Source of the DNA: Desulfobacula sp.
GTDB lineage: Bacteria > Desulfobacterota > Desulfobacteria > Desulfobacterales > Desulfobacteraceae
Direction of reading: 5' to 3'
DNA: 64,000 bases
NCBI RefSeq assembly: GCF_030611305.1
Contig: NZ_JAUWQB010000004.1
Location: forward strand, 1-64,000
The first letter of the stretch is position 1; every line of letters begins with the position of its first letter. This document shows positions 43,060 through 51,905 of the stretch, piece after piece. A program made the translations under genes and the position numbers. Below the pieces are notes generated by a model, which did not search any database, was not told the origin of the DNA, and saw nothing but the letters and a program-made list of their open reading frames with translations.

Positions 43060-43089
43060 AATATGGTGCAATTTTCATTGCACCATATT
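43060..43089 (-). terminator. Intergenic terminator/attenuator between aapJ and aapQ
   Basis: Perfect 13-bp hairpin AATATGGTGCAAT-loop-ATTGCACCATATT followed by a T run on the minus strand. Confidence 0.8.
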
Positions 43090-43106
43090 AAATGCAAAGT
43101 TAGGAA

Positions 43107-44120
43107 TTACTTGAATGGTGGAGAGTACATTAAGCCGCCATCTGTCCAAAGTGCATTAAGCCCTCTTTCTATACCAAGCTGAGTATTAATACCAACGTTT
43201 CTTTCAAAGATTTCGCCATAATTACCAACCATTTTAATGATGTTGTAAGCGAACTTTTCATCAAGACCAATCGCTTTCCCAATACCTTTTGTAACGCCCA
43301 GGAATCTTTTGATTTTAGGGTCATTGCTTTTCAGCATTTCATCAACATTCTTAGAAGTAATACCAAGCTCTTCAGCATTTATAAGAGCAAGTACAGAATA
43401 ATTAACAATGTCTTTCCACTGGTTATCTCCGTGCCTTACTGCAGGAGCCAGGGGTTCCTTTGAAATTATTTCAGGAAGAATCATATAGTCCGCAGGATTT
43501 GGAGCAACTGCGCGCGTTCCTGCAAGCTGGGACGCATCTGATGTTAAACAGTCGCACCGGCCTGCAAAAAAGGCCTTGGCAAGTTCGGCGGTGTCTTCAA
43601 TAACAACCGGATTCATTTTCATTCCGTTTGCCCTGAAATAATCAGCAACGTTCATTTCTGTAGTCGTTCCAGGAAGAACACATACTGTAGCACCATCAAG
43701 TTCTTTAGCGCTTTTCACACCCAGTTTTTTGGGAATTAGGAATCCCTGACCGTCATAATAATTTACCTGGCAGAAATCAAGGCCAAGAGCCGTGTCCCGG
43801 CTTAAGGTTTGTGTACAATTTCTGAAAAGAACATCAATTTCTCCTGACTGCAATGCTGTAAATCTTGTTTTGGCTGTCAGAGGAGTGAATTTTAATTTGT
43901 CAGGACTGCCAAAAACTGCGACAGAAACAGCCCTGGCAGAATCAACATCAAGGCCTCTCCAGACACCTTTATCATCGGCTTTTCCAAAGCCAAAAAGGCT
44001 GCCGTTGACTCCAACTTGAATCCACCCCTTCGCTCTAACATCTTCAAGTGTTCCAGCCATGGCAAATGTGGACATAGCAAGAACGGTAAGGCAAACTGCT
44101 AATACTTTTAATAATTTCAT
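43107..44120 (-). CDS. aapJ: General L-amino-acid ABC transporter substrate-binding protein
   Basis: Signal peptide plus GTLEDVRAKGWIQVGVNGSLFGFGKADDKGVWRGLDVDSARAVSVAVFG; upstream of permease genes. Confidence 0.92.
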   Translation of the reverse strand: MKLLKVLAVCLTVLAMSTFAMAGTLEDVRAKGWIQVGVNGSLFGFGKADDKGVWRGLDVDSARAVSVAVFGSPDKLKFTPLTAKTRFTALQSGEIDVLFRNCTQTLSRDTALGLDFCQVNYYDGQGFLIPKKLGVKSAKELDGATVCVLPGTTTEMNVADYFRANGMKMNPVVIEDTAELAKAFFAGRCDCLTSDASQLAGTRAVAPNPADYMILPEIISKEPLAPAVRHGDNQWKDIVNYSVLALINAEELGITSKNVDEMLKSNDPKIKRFLGVTKGIGKAIGLDEKFAYNIIKMVGNYGEIFERNVGINTQLGIERGLNALWTDGGLMYSPPFK

Positions 44121-44157
44121 AGATACTCCCCTCCATTTACTTAGATTAATTGATTTA

Positions 44158-44180
44158 GAATAATTCTGTAAGAATTATTC
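44158..44180. promoter_or_regulatory. Perfect dyad upstream of aapJ, candidate operator
   Basis: GAATAATTCT-gta-AGAATTATTC, 38 bp upstream of the aapJ start codon. Confidence 0.45.
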
Positions 44181-44354
44181 CTGCGTATGTATTGCTTGAA
44201 TCTTTAAAGCCTTTGCAACTATTAGCATATTCGTAATATTTTTCAAGAATTATTATTGAATGATATACTATTTTTTCAATAGAGTCGCAGTAAAAAAAAT
44301 GTAATATTGGAAAAAATAATATTAATTTAATGAAATAAGATTTATATTAGTCAT

Positions 44355-45023
44355 ATGTTGTCCTGTGTAAAAATTTTCAGAGAGCCTGTAAATGCCATAT
44401 CCCATATGGCAGGTGCCCTTGCATCTATAATCGGTTTAACATTAATGGTTGTGTTTGCTGCAATCAAGGCAGATACATGGCATGTAGTCTCTTTTGCCAT
44501 TTTTGGTACCACATTGGTTTTAATGTATACGGCAAGTTTTCTTTATCATGGATTGAAAATATCTGAAAAAACTTTATTGGTTTTTCGAAGGATTGATCAT
44601 ATTATGATCTTTATGCTCATAGCTGGATCATATACACCCGTTTGCCTTGTGCCGTTGCGCGGTCCCTGGGGATGGAGTATCTTTGGTGCGGTCTGGGGCA
44701 TTGCAATTATTGGAATAGGATTAAAGATTTTTGCAATGAATGTACCCAGATGGATTTCCACCATGATTTATCTGATCATGGGATGGCTGTGTGTGATTGC
44801 GGTTTATCCTCTTGTAAAAACCCTTGAGCCTGTCTGCCTTTTTTGGCTGGCTTTAGGCGGACTGTTTTACAGTGCCGGCGCCATTATCTATTCCATAAAA
44901 AAACCAGATCCATTTCCCGGTATATTTGGATTCCATGAAATATGGCATTTGTTTGTGTTATTGGGAAGTGCCAGTCATTTTTGGCTTGCATTCAAACATC
45001 TAATGTACATAAGCCCTGCTTAA
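44355..45023 (+). CDS. Hemolysin III/PAQR family membrane protein
   Basis: EPVNAISHMAGALASIIGLTLMV; LYHGLKISEKTLLVFRRIDHIMIFMLIAGSYTPVCL. Confidence 0.93.
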   Translation: MLSCVKIFREPVNAISHMAGALASIIGLTLMVVFAAIKADTWHVVSFAIFGTTLVLMYTASFLYHGLKISEKTLLVFRRIDHIMIFMLIAGSYTPVCLVPLRGPWGWSIFGAVWGIAIIGIGLKIFAMNVPRWISTMIYLIMGWLCVIAVYPLVKTLEPVCLFWLALGGLFYSAGAIIYSIKKPDPFPGIFGFHEIWHLFVLLGSASHFWLAFKHLMYISPA

Positions 45024-45120
45024 ACGTAAGGTTTCTTTCATTGTAAAAACAGATCATATTGGGTAGTATTTTTTCCTTGCATGCTTATTTTCTATCCATG
45101 GTTTTTAGCAGGGAGCAGAT

Positions 45121-45696
45121 ATGAAAATTAATAATGTCAAAAAAATAACAGACTGCAAACATCTGAATCTTTTTTCAATCAGTTATAAAGATCGGATAAA
45201 TTGTGAAAAACAATGGATTTTTGCATCACGATCAAAGGACTTAAATCCCCTTGAAAAAAATTATACAAAACCGGATGCGGTCGTTATTGTTCCGCTTCAT
45301 AAACCAGAATCAAAAATAGTCGTAATAAAAGAATTCAGAGTTGCCCTTGGCGGTTATCAATACGGATTTCCGGCAGGTCTGGTGGATATTGGTGAGACAG
45401 TTGAGCAGACAGGAAAAAGGGAACTTTTTGAAGAAACCGGGTTGACCGTTACAAAGGTGTTAAAAAAAAGTCCTGCCATTTTTTCATCTTCCGGTATGAC
45501 CGACGAGTCCATCAGTTTGCTGTTTGTTGAATGCGAAGGCCACCCCACAAGCCGGTTCAATGAAGCGTCCGAGGATATTGAAGTCATGACGTTATCCAGG
45601 GAACAGGCCTCAGATATTCTATATGGCAACAAGATCAAGTTTGATGTGAAATCCTGGATAATTTTGAACACCTTTGCCACTCAGGGGACCATTTAA
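45121..45696 (+). CDS. NUDIX hydrolase (ADP-ribose pyrophosphatase-like)
   Basis: GFPAGLVDIGETVEQTGKRELFEETGLTV. Confidence 0.92.
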   Translation: MKINNVKKITDCKHLNLFSISYKDRINCEKQWIFASRSKDLNPLEKNYTKPDAVVIVPLHKPESKIVVIKEFRVALGGYQYGFPAGLVDIGETVEQTGKRELFEETGLTVTKVLKKSPAIFSSSGMTDESISLLFVECEGHPTSRFNEASEDIEVMTLSREQASDILYGNKIKFDVKSWIILNTFATQGTI

Positions 45697-47523
45697 ATGT
45701 TTTCTAATTTTTTATATTTTCTTATCGCTTTGATCATATATACAACCTCTGAACTGTTTGAGACGGTTAAAAGCTTTGATAATAGCCTTGTTTTCGCCAG
45801 TTTTATGATCAGTGCTTTATTTGTTTTTATTTGTCATATTGCATTTAAACGGCTTTCAAAAAAGGCATCTGAAAACCCTTACGGGAACATTGACCATTTA
45901 ATCAATACTTATATTTCACATCTGTCTGTACTTGCGCTGGTGATTTTTGCCGTAAATATTTATGGGTTCAAACTAAATCTTTTATTTTCCGGAATAAAAT
46001 TATTTGATGTTATTCCAACGATTGAAGCCATTATTTTTTTAGGGCTGTTTCTTTTATATCTGATAATTATCTGGAATGCAGCATATGGTGTTCAGAAGCG
46101 ATATTTTGCAGGAAAAGTATCAAAAAAGAACTTTATCATGTCCAATGTTTCCTTTTCTTTACCAGCGCTTCTGCCCTGGTTTTTCCTGTCAATAGTTGCC
46201 GATATCCTGGGATTGTTGCCCTGGCAACCGGTTAGGCAATTATTAAAAACCCCTGCCGGAGAAATTGGATATATCGCCTTGTTTCTTGTTGCTATAGCCA
46301 TTTTCGGGCCTGTGTTAATCAAAAAACTTTGGAATTGCAAGCCATTAGAGCCGGGATTACCAAGAACCAGAATCGAAGGTGTTTGCCAAAAAGTCGGACT
46401 AAAATATTCAAATATTTTAAAATGGGAGTTGTTTGGCGGCACCATGATTACAGCCGGCGTAATGGGTCTTGTCGGGCGATTCCGGTATATTCTTGTTACA
46501 CCCGCCTTGCTCCATTCATTGAATGATGATGAAATAGATGCGGTTATAATGCATGAGATCGGGCATGTTCAAAAATATCATATGTTGTTTTACCTTTTCT
46601 TTTTTGCAGGGTTTATTGCCTGTAATTTTGTCTTCTTTGAACCCGTTATGCTGTTATTATATATTTTTGAACCCGTCTATAAGTTGTTTGAGTTTATCGG
46701 TATTGAAAAAAATACGGCTTACCCGATTTTAATCAGCACAACACTTATAGGATCTTTTATTCTTTATTTCAGGTTTGTATTCGGATTTTTCATGAGAAAC
46801 TTTGAACGTCAGGCTGATATTCATGTCTACCATTTCACCGATGATGCATCCCCGCTTATTTCAACATTCTACAAGATCGCATCCTTTTCCAGACAATCCA
46901 TTGAAAAGCCCAACTGGCATCATTTCAGTATCGGCCAAAGAGTAAGGTTTCTGGAAAAATGTCAATCGACCCCCGCTTTGATAAAGGCCCATCATTTACA
47001 AGTCAGAAAGTTGATTATCGGATATTTTGTCCTGGTTATTATACTATTTGGTTTTGGTTATTCCATTAATTATGGCATGGCCAAGGAAGCATTCGGCAAT
47101 TTTATAGCTGAAAACATTCTTTTTCAACAGCTGGATGTTGATCCTGAAAACTCGGGCCTTCATGCTGTTGTCGGCGATTATTATTATAACAAGAAAAATT
47201 ATGAAAAGGCCATTGATTCATATGAAAATGTTTTGAGGGTGGATTATGAAAATGTCCATGCATTAAATAATTTGTCATGGCTTTTTGCAACATGTCCAAA
47301 AGAAGAGTACAGGAACAGGAAAAAGGCTCTGAAATATGCCACAAGGGCTTTGGAGCAAAAAAGAGAAGCCTTTATTTTAGACACCTATGCCGAAGCGCTT
47401 TTTGTCAATAATGATATCCAGGATGCTGTAACTGCCGCGAAAGAGGCCCTGAACCGTTCAAAAGACAAAAAAGAGTATTACAAAAGTCAATTGCAGCGGT
47501 TTGAGAAAATGTTAAACCCCTGA
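45697..47523 (+). CDS. M48 family membrane metallopeptidase with C-terminal TPR repeats
   Basis: VIMHEIGHVQKYH, ERQADIHVYHF; C-terminal TPR-like YYYNKKNYEKAIDSYENVLRVDYENVHALNNLSWL. Confidence 0.9.
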   Translation: MFSNFLYFLIALIIYTTSELFETVKSFDNSLVFASFMISALFVFICHIAFKRLSKKASENPYGNIDHLINTYISHLSVLALVIFAVNIYGFKLNLLFSGIKLFDVIPTIEAIIFLGLFLLYLIIIWNAAYGVQKRYFAGKVSKKNFIMSNVSFSLPALLPWFFLSIVADILGLLPWQPVRQLLKTPAGEIGYIALFLVAIAIFGPVLIKKLWNCKPLEPGLPRTRIEGVCQKVGLKYSNILKWELFGGTMITAGVMGLVGRFRYILVTPALLHSLNDDEIDAVIMHEIGHVQKYHMLFYLFFFAGFIACNFVFFEPVMLLLYIFEPVYKLFEFIGIEKNTAYPILISTTLIGSFILYFRFVFGFFMRNFERQADIHVYHFTDDASPLISTFYKIASFSRQSIEKPNWHHFSIGQRVRFLEKCQSTPALIKAHHLQVRKLIIGYFVLVIILFGFGYSINYGMAKEAFGNFIAENILFQQLDVDPENSGLHAVVGDYYYNKKNYEKAIDSYENVLRVDYENVHALNNLSWLFATCPKEEYRNRKKALKYATRALEQKREAFILDTYAEALFVNNDIQDAVTAAKEALNRSKDKKEYYKSQLQRFEKMLNP

Positions 47524-47527
47524 AGTT

Positions 47528-48226
47528 TTAGATGCCAATGGGCAAAAATGCCATACCCGCTATCTGCACCACTTTTTTTATGATCCTGCCACTTCTGTTG
47601 GAAACGATTGATGCCATGGTATCCTGAAGAGAAATGATCTTTCCGAAAATGCGTTCATAGCTTAAATTTTGCACTTCACCTTTCAAACTATTGGTGAGGA
47701 TGAATAACTGGCCGTTACCCTTTTTTCTTGTTTTAAGTCGCCAGACAACGATTTCAATATTTCGGGCACTGTTGTACAGATTTTGTGCATCCAGATAATC
47801 CAGCATGAAGAGTTCACATTTGCTGTTATATGATTTATGAATCATTGTATATAAACCAACCATCAGTGCAAAGACGCGATCGCCTTCAAATTCGGGCTCA
47901 AATCCCAGCAAAATAGCATCCGTACTCTCTTGGAATTTAAGTTCTTCATGTCTTTTATCAACCGGACATATAAATATTTGGTTTAGACGGGAATCAATTG
48001 TCTTGCCTTGAATTTTTTTTAATTCATATGGATTTTTTTTGTAAAGCTTTACTGTGAGGTTTTTTAAAAGGGTGATCGCCTGATTCATGTGAATTTCAGA
48101 GATAACATCAATATTGGTTTTGGCAAGATCCTTAACACGAAATCCAGAAGATGCACTGCACCCTGATAATAAAAAGATACAGAGGAGAGTAAAAGTAAGA
48201 AATTTTTTCAGAAAAGAATCGAAAAT
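47528..48226 (-). CDS. Uncharacterised lipoprotein (probable non-canonical AUU start)
   Basis: Lipobox FLKKFLTFTLLCIFLLSGC; AAGGAG upstream of in-frame ATC-ATT; track ORF extended to 48409 overlaps the upstream gene. Confidence 0.6.
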   Translation of the reverse strand: MFDSFLKKFLTFTLLCIFLLSGCSASSGFRVKDLAKTNIDVISEIHMNQAITLLKNLTVKLYKKNPYELKKIQGKTIDSRLNQIFICPVDKRHEELKFQESTDAILLGFEPEFEGDRVFALMVGLYTMIHKSYNSKCELFMLDYLDAQNLYNSARNIEIVVWRLKTRKKGNGQLFILTNSLKGEVQNLSYERIFGKIISLQDTMASIVSNRSGRIIKKVVQIAGMAFLPIGI

Positions 48227-48287
48227 GATTTTCTCCTTTTGTGATTCAGCCGTGAGAGGAGTGATTCTGATTTCAGGGCTGAATAAT

Positions 48288-48785
48288 TTACAGTACTTTT
48301 TCGGTTTTATATTCTTGAATTCCTTTATGCATCGTCTTAACAGCAAGCTGAATACAATGATGTTTTTTTTCCGGAATATTTCCAAGGACTTTAAAAACAT
48401 CTCCGTCATTTATTTTTAATGCATCATCAATTGTTTTGCCCTTTACCAGATCAACTGCAGCCATGGCAGCAGAAATTGCTCCGGCGCAACCTGTGATTTC
48501 ATACCGGACATCATCGATGAGGTTATTATCATCAATTTTAAGGTAGACCCTCATAATATCTCCACAGGATCCGATTTTTTCAGATATCTGGTCAGCATTT
48601 TCAATATGACCCATATATTTTTTTTCAAGATAATAATTAATTGCCGGATCAGCATATCCTGCACCTGACAACATTCTACGTTCGGCATCAGCTGGTGTAA
48701 TTTCTGTAACCACTGTTTGTCCCTTTATTTCACCCTGATCTAAAAAGAATATTTTACCGGGCATAATAATAAAATATTTCATCAT
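48288..48785 (-). CDS. NifU/IscU-like iron-sulfur scaffold protein
   Basis: GSCGDIMRVYLKIDDNNLIDDVRYEITGCAGAISAAMAAVDLVKGKTIDDAL...KKHHCIQLAVKTM. Confidence 0.88.
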   Translation of the reverse strand: MMKYFIIMPGKIFFLDQGEIKGQTVVTEITPADAERRMLSGAGYADPAINYYLEKKYMGHIENADQISEKIGSCGDIMRVYLKIDDNNLIDDVRYEITGCAGAISAAMAAVDLVKGKTIDDALKINDGDVFKVLGNIPEKKHHCIQLAVKTMHKGIQEYKTEKVL

Positions 48786-49068
48786 AAAATTAAAACATGT
48801 GTCTTAAAATAATGAATTTCTTTTTTATGTCAAGCAAAATGGATAAAACTTGATTATTTGTTATAGTCTATAATGGTAATATTGATAACTTCATTACGTA
48901 CAAACCCGTTGCAGATAAATAATACTTGAGATTATTGTAAGCTGTGATATTCTAGTTTAAATTTTTCTGGGTTTATTTCCCAAGAGATGTAACGATTATG
49001 GCAATACTTTTAGGGCTCATATTATATTTTCGGCTACCATCTGACAGGTAAAATAAGGAGAACAGGTT

Positions 49069-49299
49069 ATGAAAGAGTTGATTACGTACATTGCGAAAGC
49101 GCTGGTTGACAATTCGGATCAGGTCGAAGTCCAGGAAATTAAGGCTCAACAGACTCTTGTATTGGAATTACGGGTTGCAAAAGAAGATCTTGGGAAGGTC
49201 ATTGGCAAAAAAGGCAGAACAGCTCAGGCCATGCGAACTATTTTATCCTGCGCATCTGCAAAGGAACAGAAAAGAGTCATTCTGGAAATTGTAGAGTAA
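49069..49299 (+). CDS. khpA: KH-domain RNA-binding protein (KhpA/YlqC)
   Basis: ELRVAKEDLGKVIGKKGRTAQAMRTILSC. Confidence 0.93.
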   Translation: MKELITYIAKALVDNSDQVEVQEIKAQQTLVLELRVAKEDLGKVIGKKGRTAQAMRTILSCASAKEQKRVILEIVE

Positions 49300-49370
49300 T
49301 CACCCCTGTCACGCAATGAAACAGAGGTAATCTCAATTCCAATTAAAAAAAGATTTGAGCCCAGAAAAAA

Positions 49371-49700
49371 TTAATCTTCAAGAGCTTTTAAAACAGAAGC
49401 ATCATTTTTTAAAGCTGCAATTTTTTCTCCAGCCGGAAGTTTTTTAATTTGGTACTCAAGTTTAAGAGCGTTGCTTTTTGTAAGATCTTTCCTGACAGCA
49501 ACTAATTTCACTGGTAGTCTGGATCTTGTATATTTTGAAGCAACCCCTTCGTTGTGTTTTAACAGACGGTTTTCGAGATTTTTGGTAACACCACAATACA
49601 AGGATCTATCAGCGCATTCTAATAGGTAGACCTGCCAATTTTTTATATTATTATGCAAAGGAACGGCTGAAAAGGTTTTCAATGGCTTTTTTACCTTCAT
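49371..49700 (-). CDS. GIY-YIG nuclease domain protein (UPF0213-like)
   Basis: WQVYLLECADRSLYCGVTKNLENRLLKHN...KYTRSRLPVKLV. Confidence 0.88.
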   Translation of the reverse strand: MKVKKPLKTFSAVPLHNNIKNWQVYLLECADRSLYCGVTKNLENRLLKHNEGVASKYTRSRLPVKLVAVRKDLTKSNALKLEYQIKKLPAGEKIAALKNDASVLKALED

Positions 49701-50196
49701 CCGAAATGTTTCTGGTTCCTGTCCCGCAAAAAGTTTTATGTAAAATTACAGGTTCATCTTCCACCCATTCATTTTCTTTCCATGTATACCACTTATTTTT
49801 GTCTTGATCAAAAACGCTTACAGGTCTGTTAAAAAATTTGGCAAGCTCAACACCCCAGCCAGTTCCGCCTTTAACCGTTTTGTCAGACTGAATCCAACCG
49901 ATTGCAAACACCTGATACCCTTTATTAACCATATGGAAAATAATCTGAAAAACTTTTCTGATTTTATCTACCCGTGCATATCTCCTGCCCATTCGTGCGG
50001 ATACTATCTCCATACTGATATTGCCTTTTTTCAGTTCCTCATCACTAAGCATGGTAATGTTTTTTTCCCGCGAACACTTATGCCCCTCAAACGAGAAATT
50101 TATTTCATTGATTCCATACTTTTGGGCGCATTCTCCAAAAGTTTCTTCTGTGCCTTTAAGTCCGCCACTGTAAATACTGTACTCTTTATTACTCAT
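49651..50196 (-). CDS. Putative SLOG-like Rossmann-fold nucleotide-binding protein
   Basis: YSIYSGGLKGTEETFGECAQKYG N-terminal motif, VFAIGWIQSDKTVKGGTGWGVELAKFFNRPVSVFD; family call by inspection. Confidence 0.55.
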   Translation of the reverse strand: MSNKEYSIYSGGLKGTEETFGECAQKYGINEINFSFEGHKCSREKNITMLSDEELKKGNISMEIVSARMGRRYARVDKIRKVFQIIFHMVNKGYQVFAIGWIQSDKTVKGGTGWGVELAKFFNRPVSVFDQDKNKWYTWKENEWVEDEPVILHKTFCGTGTRNISDEGKKAIENLFSRSFA

Positions 50197-50471
50197 AGTT
50201 GTTATTTCTCCTTTTTTTGTCCCTCATATTAGCTTGGTTTTTTGAATGAGCGGAACTAAATATGCGAATTCAACGTTTTTTGCAATAGTTTTTTGTCTGA
50301 AAGTAAATAATATTTTTTTATAACGCCAATAAAGTATATAATCTTGTCGAAACTATCAAGCTATTTAGGCATTATGTTAATATAATTTGGTTGGAAGTGC
50401 CCGGTGGCAATCGAAAGGTGCAACACACCCGTGAATGGATACGAATTTTTAAATTTCGGTTCAATAAGCAA

Positions 50472-50503
50472 AAAGGCTTTCAACCGAAAAGCTGAAAACC
50501 TTT
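50472..50503 (-). terminator. Candidate terminator of tRNA-Gln
   Basis: Minus-strand AAAGGTTTTCA-loop-TGAAAGCCTTT (one G-U) followed by TT. Confidence 0.6.
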
Positions 50504-50513
50504 GTCTTTTAAA

Positions 50514-50587
50514 TGGCTGGGTGATAAGGATTTGAACCTTAATTGACGGAGTCAGAGTCCGTAGTCCTGCCGTTGGACGATCACCCA
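50514..50587 (-). tRNA. tRNA-Gln (anticodon CTG), CCA encoded
   Basis: Acceptor TGGGTGA/TCACCCA, discriminator G, anticodon arm ACGGA-CTCTGAC-TCCGT, GTTCAAATC T-loop. Confidence 0.92.
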
Positions 50588-50738
50588 GCAAAATAATGAT
50601 GGGCTTATATATCAAGCCTGTTGTTTAGTCAAGAATTATCTTGGCTCCTGGGTTTGTTAAAGGCAGGTGGATTATGGTATATAAGACATTAGGTGTTCCA
50701 TATTTTTTCATAAAAATTATGATATATGGGAGGGAAAG

Positions 50739-51023
50739 ATGGCTGTTACAGTATTGATTAAAAGAAAGTTTGTGCCTGGAAATGAAAGCTTGCTGGAAGA
50801 GCTATACCGGGAGATGAGAAGTGCTGCTTTAAATCAGGAAGGCTATATCGGGGCTGAAACCTTAAAACGGGTAGATATAAAAGGGGAACTTCTTGTCATA
50901 AGTAAATGGCAGCATATTGATGACTGGTCAAAATGGCTTGTCAGCAAGGAGAGAAGAACATACCAGGAACGGATTGACAGCCTTACCAGTGCTGAAACCA
51001 AATTTGAGATTTATACTCATTAA
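50739..51023 (+). CDS. Antibiotic biosynthesis monooxygenase (ABM) domain protein
   Basis: MAVTVLIKRKFVPGNESLLEELYREMRSAALNQEGYIGAETL. Confidence 0.85.
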   Translation: MAVTVLIKRKFVPGNESLLEELYREMRSAALNQEGYIGAETLKRVDIKGELLVISKWQHIDDWSKWLVSKERRTYQERIDSLTSAETKFEIYTH

Positions 51024-51034
51024 TCAGGATGAAA

Positions 51035-51861
51035 TGAATTATAATAAAAAACTTAAGGATCTTGAAAAAAGATTGACTAAACTGTCCTCTTTTGCAGTGG
51101 CTTTTTCAGGCGGTGTTGACAGTAGCTTTCTGCTGGCAGTGGCAAAAAAAATAAATCCTCAAAATTTGCTTGCCATTACTGTTTCTTCACAGTTCGTGCC
51201 GGAAAGGGAAATTGAGTTTGCAAAGAGAATCGCCCTTTCAATTGGGGTTCAACATATCTGTCTTGATGTGGATATTCTTGAAAATGGAGATGTGGTTCGT
51301 AATACTTTAGATCGTTGTTACTATTGCAAAAAACAAATGTTTTCACTGATAAAAGAGATAGCTGAAAATCTGGGTATTAAATCTTTAGTTCACGCCGTAA
51401 ACCTGGATGATTTAAAAGACTTTCGGCCTGGATTAAAAGCGGCAAAAGAGCTTGGCTTCTATTCTCCTCTGGTAGATGCAAACCATACAAAAGCTGATAT
51501 CAGGATGCTTTCAAGGCAATTGGGGATAGAAACATGGGACAAGCCTTCCCAATCCTGCCTGGCAACAAGGATTCCATATCATAAAAAGATAACAGCTAAA
51601 AATATCATTATGGTTGATAAAGCAGAATTTTTTCTACAGGATTTGGGATTTGCTCAGGTGCGGGTGAGATGCCATGGGAAAACAGCTAGGATTGAAGTTG
51701 AACCCGGGCTGGTAGACAGGATATTTAATAGTGATATCAGACAAAAGGTGTCAAAGAAATTTCGAAAAATAGGATTTGAGTATACCAGTATTGATATTGA
51801 TGGTTATAAAACAGGGAAGATGAATCATGAAACTTCGGACAATAAAAATCCGCAGCCATAA
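51035..51861 (+). CDS. larE: LarE-like ATP-dependent sulfur transferase
   Basis: VAFSGGVDSSFLLAVAKK PP-loop, DRCYYCKKQMFSLI, PSQSCLATRIPYH; start reset to ATG 51035. Confidence 0.9.
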
Positions 51862-51885
51862 AATTCAATTACAGACTGCGGATTT
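51846..51885. terminator. Terminator-like inverted repeat between larE and ndk
   Basis: AAATCCGCAG-20 nt-CTGCGGATTT between convergent genes; left arm is in the larE 3' end. Confidence 0.5.
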
Positions 51886-51905
51886 GGGTTTATTAATGGT
51901 GTGGA

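Noticed and set aside
50361-50615. 84-aa minus-strand ORF
   Set aside because: Overlaps tRNA-Gln and its terminator; no support as a protein.
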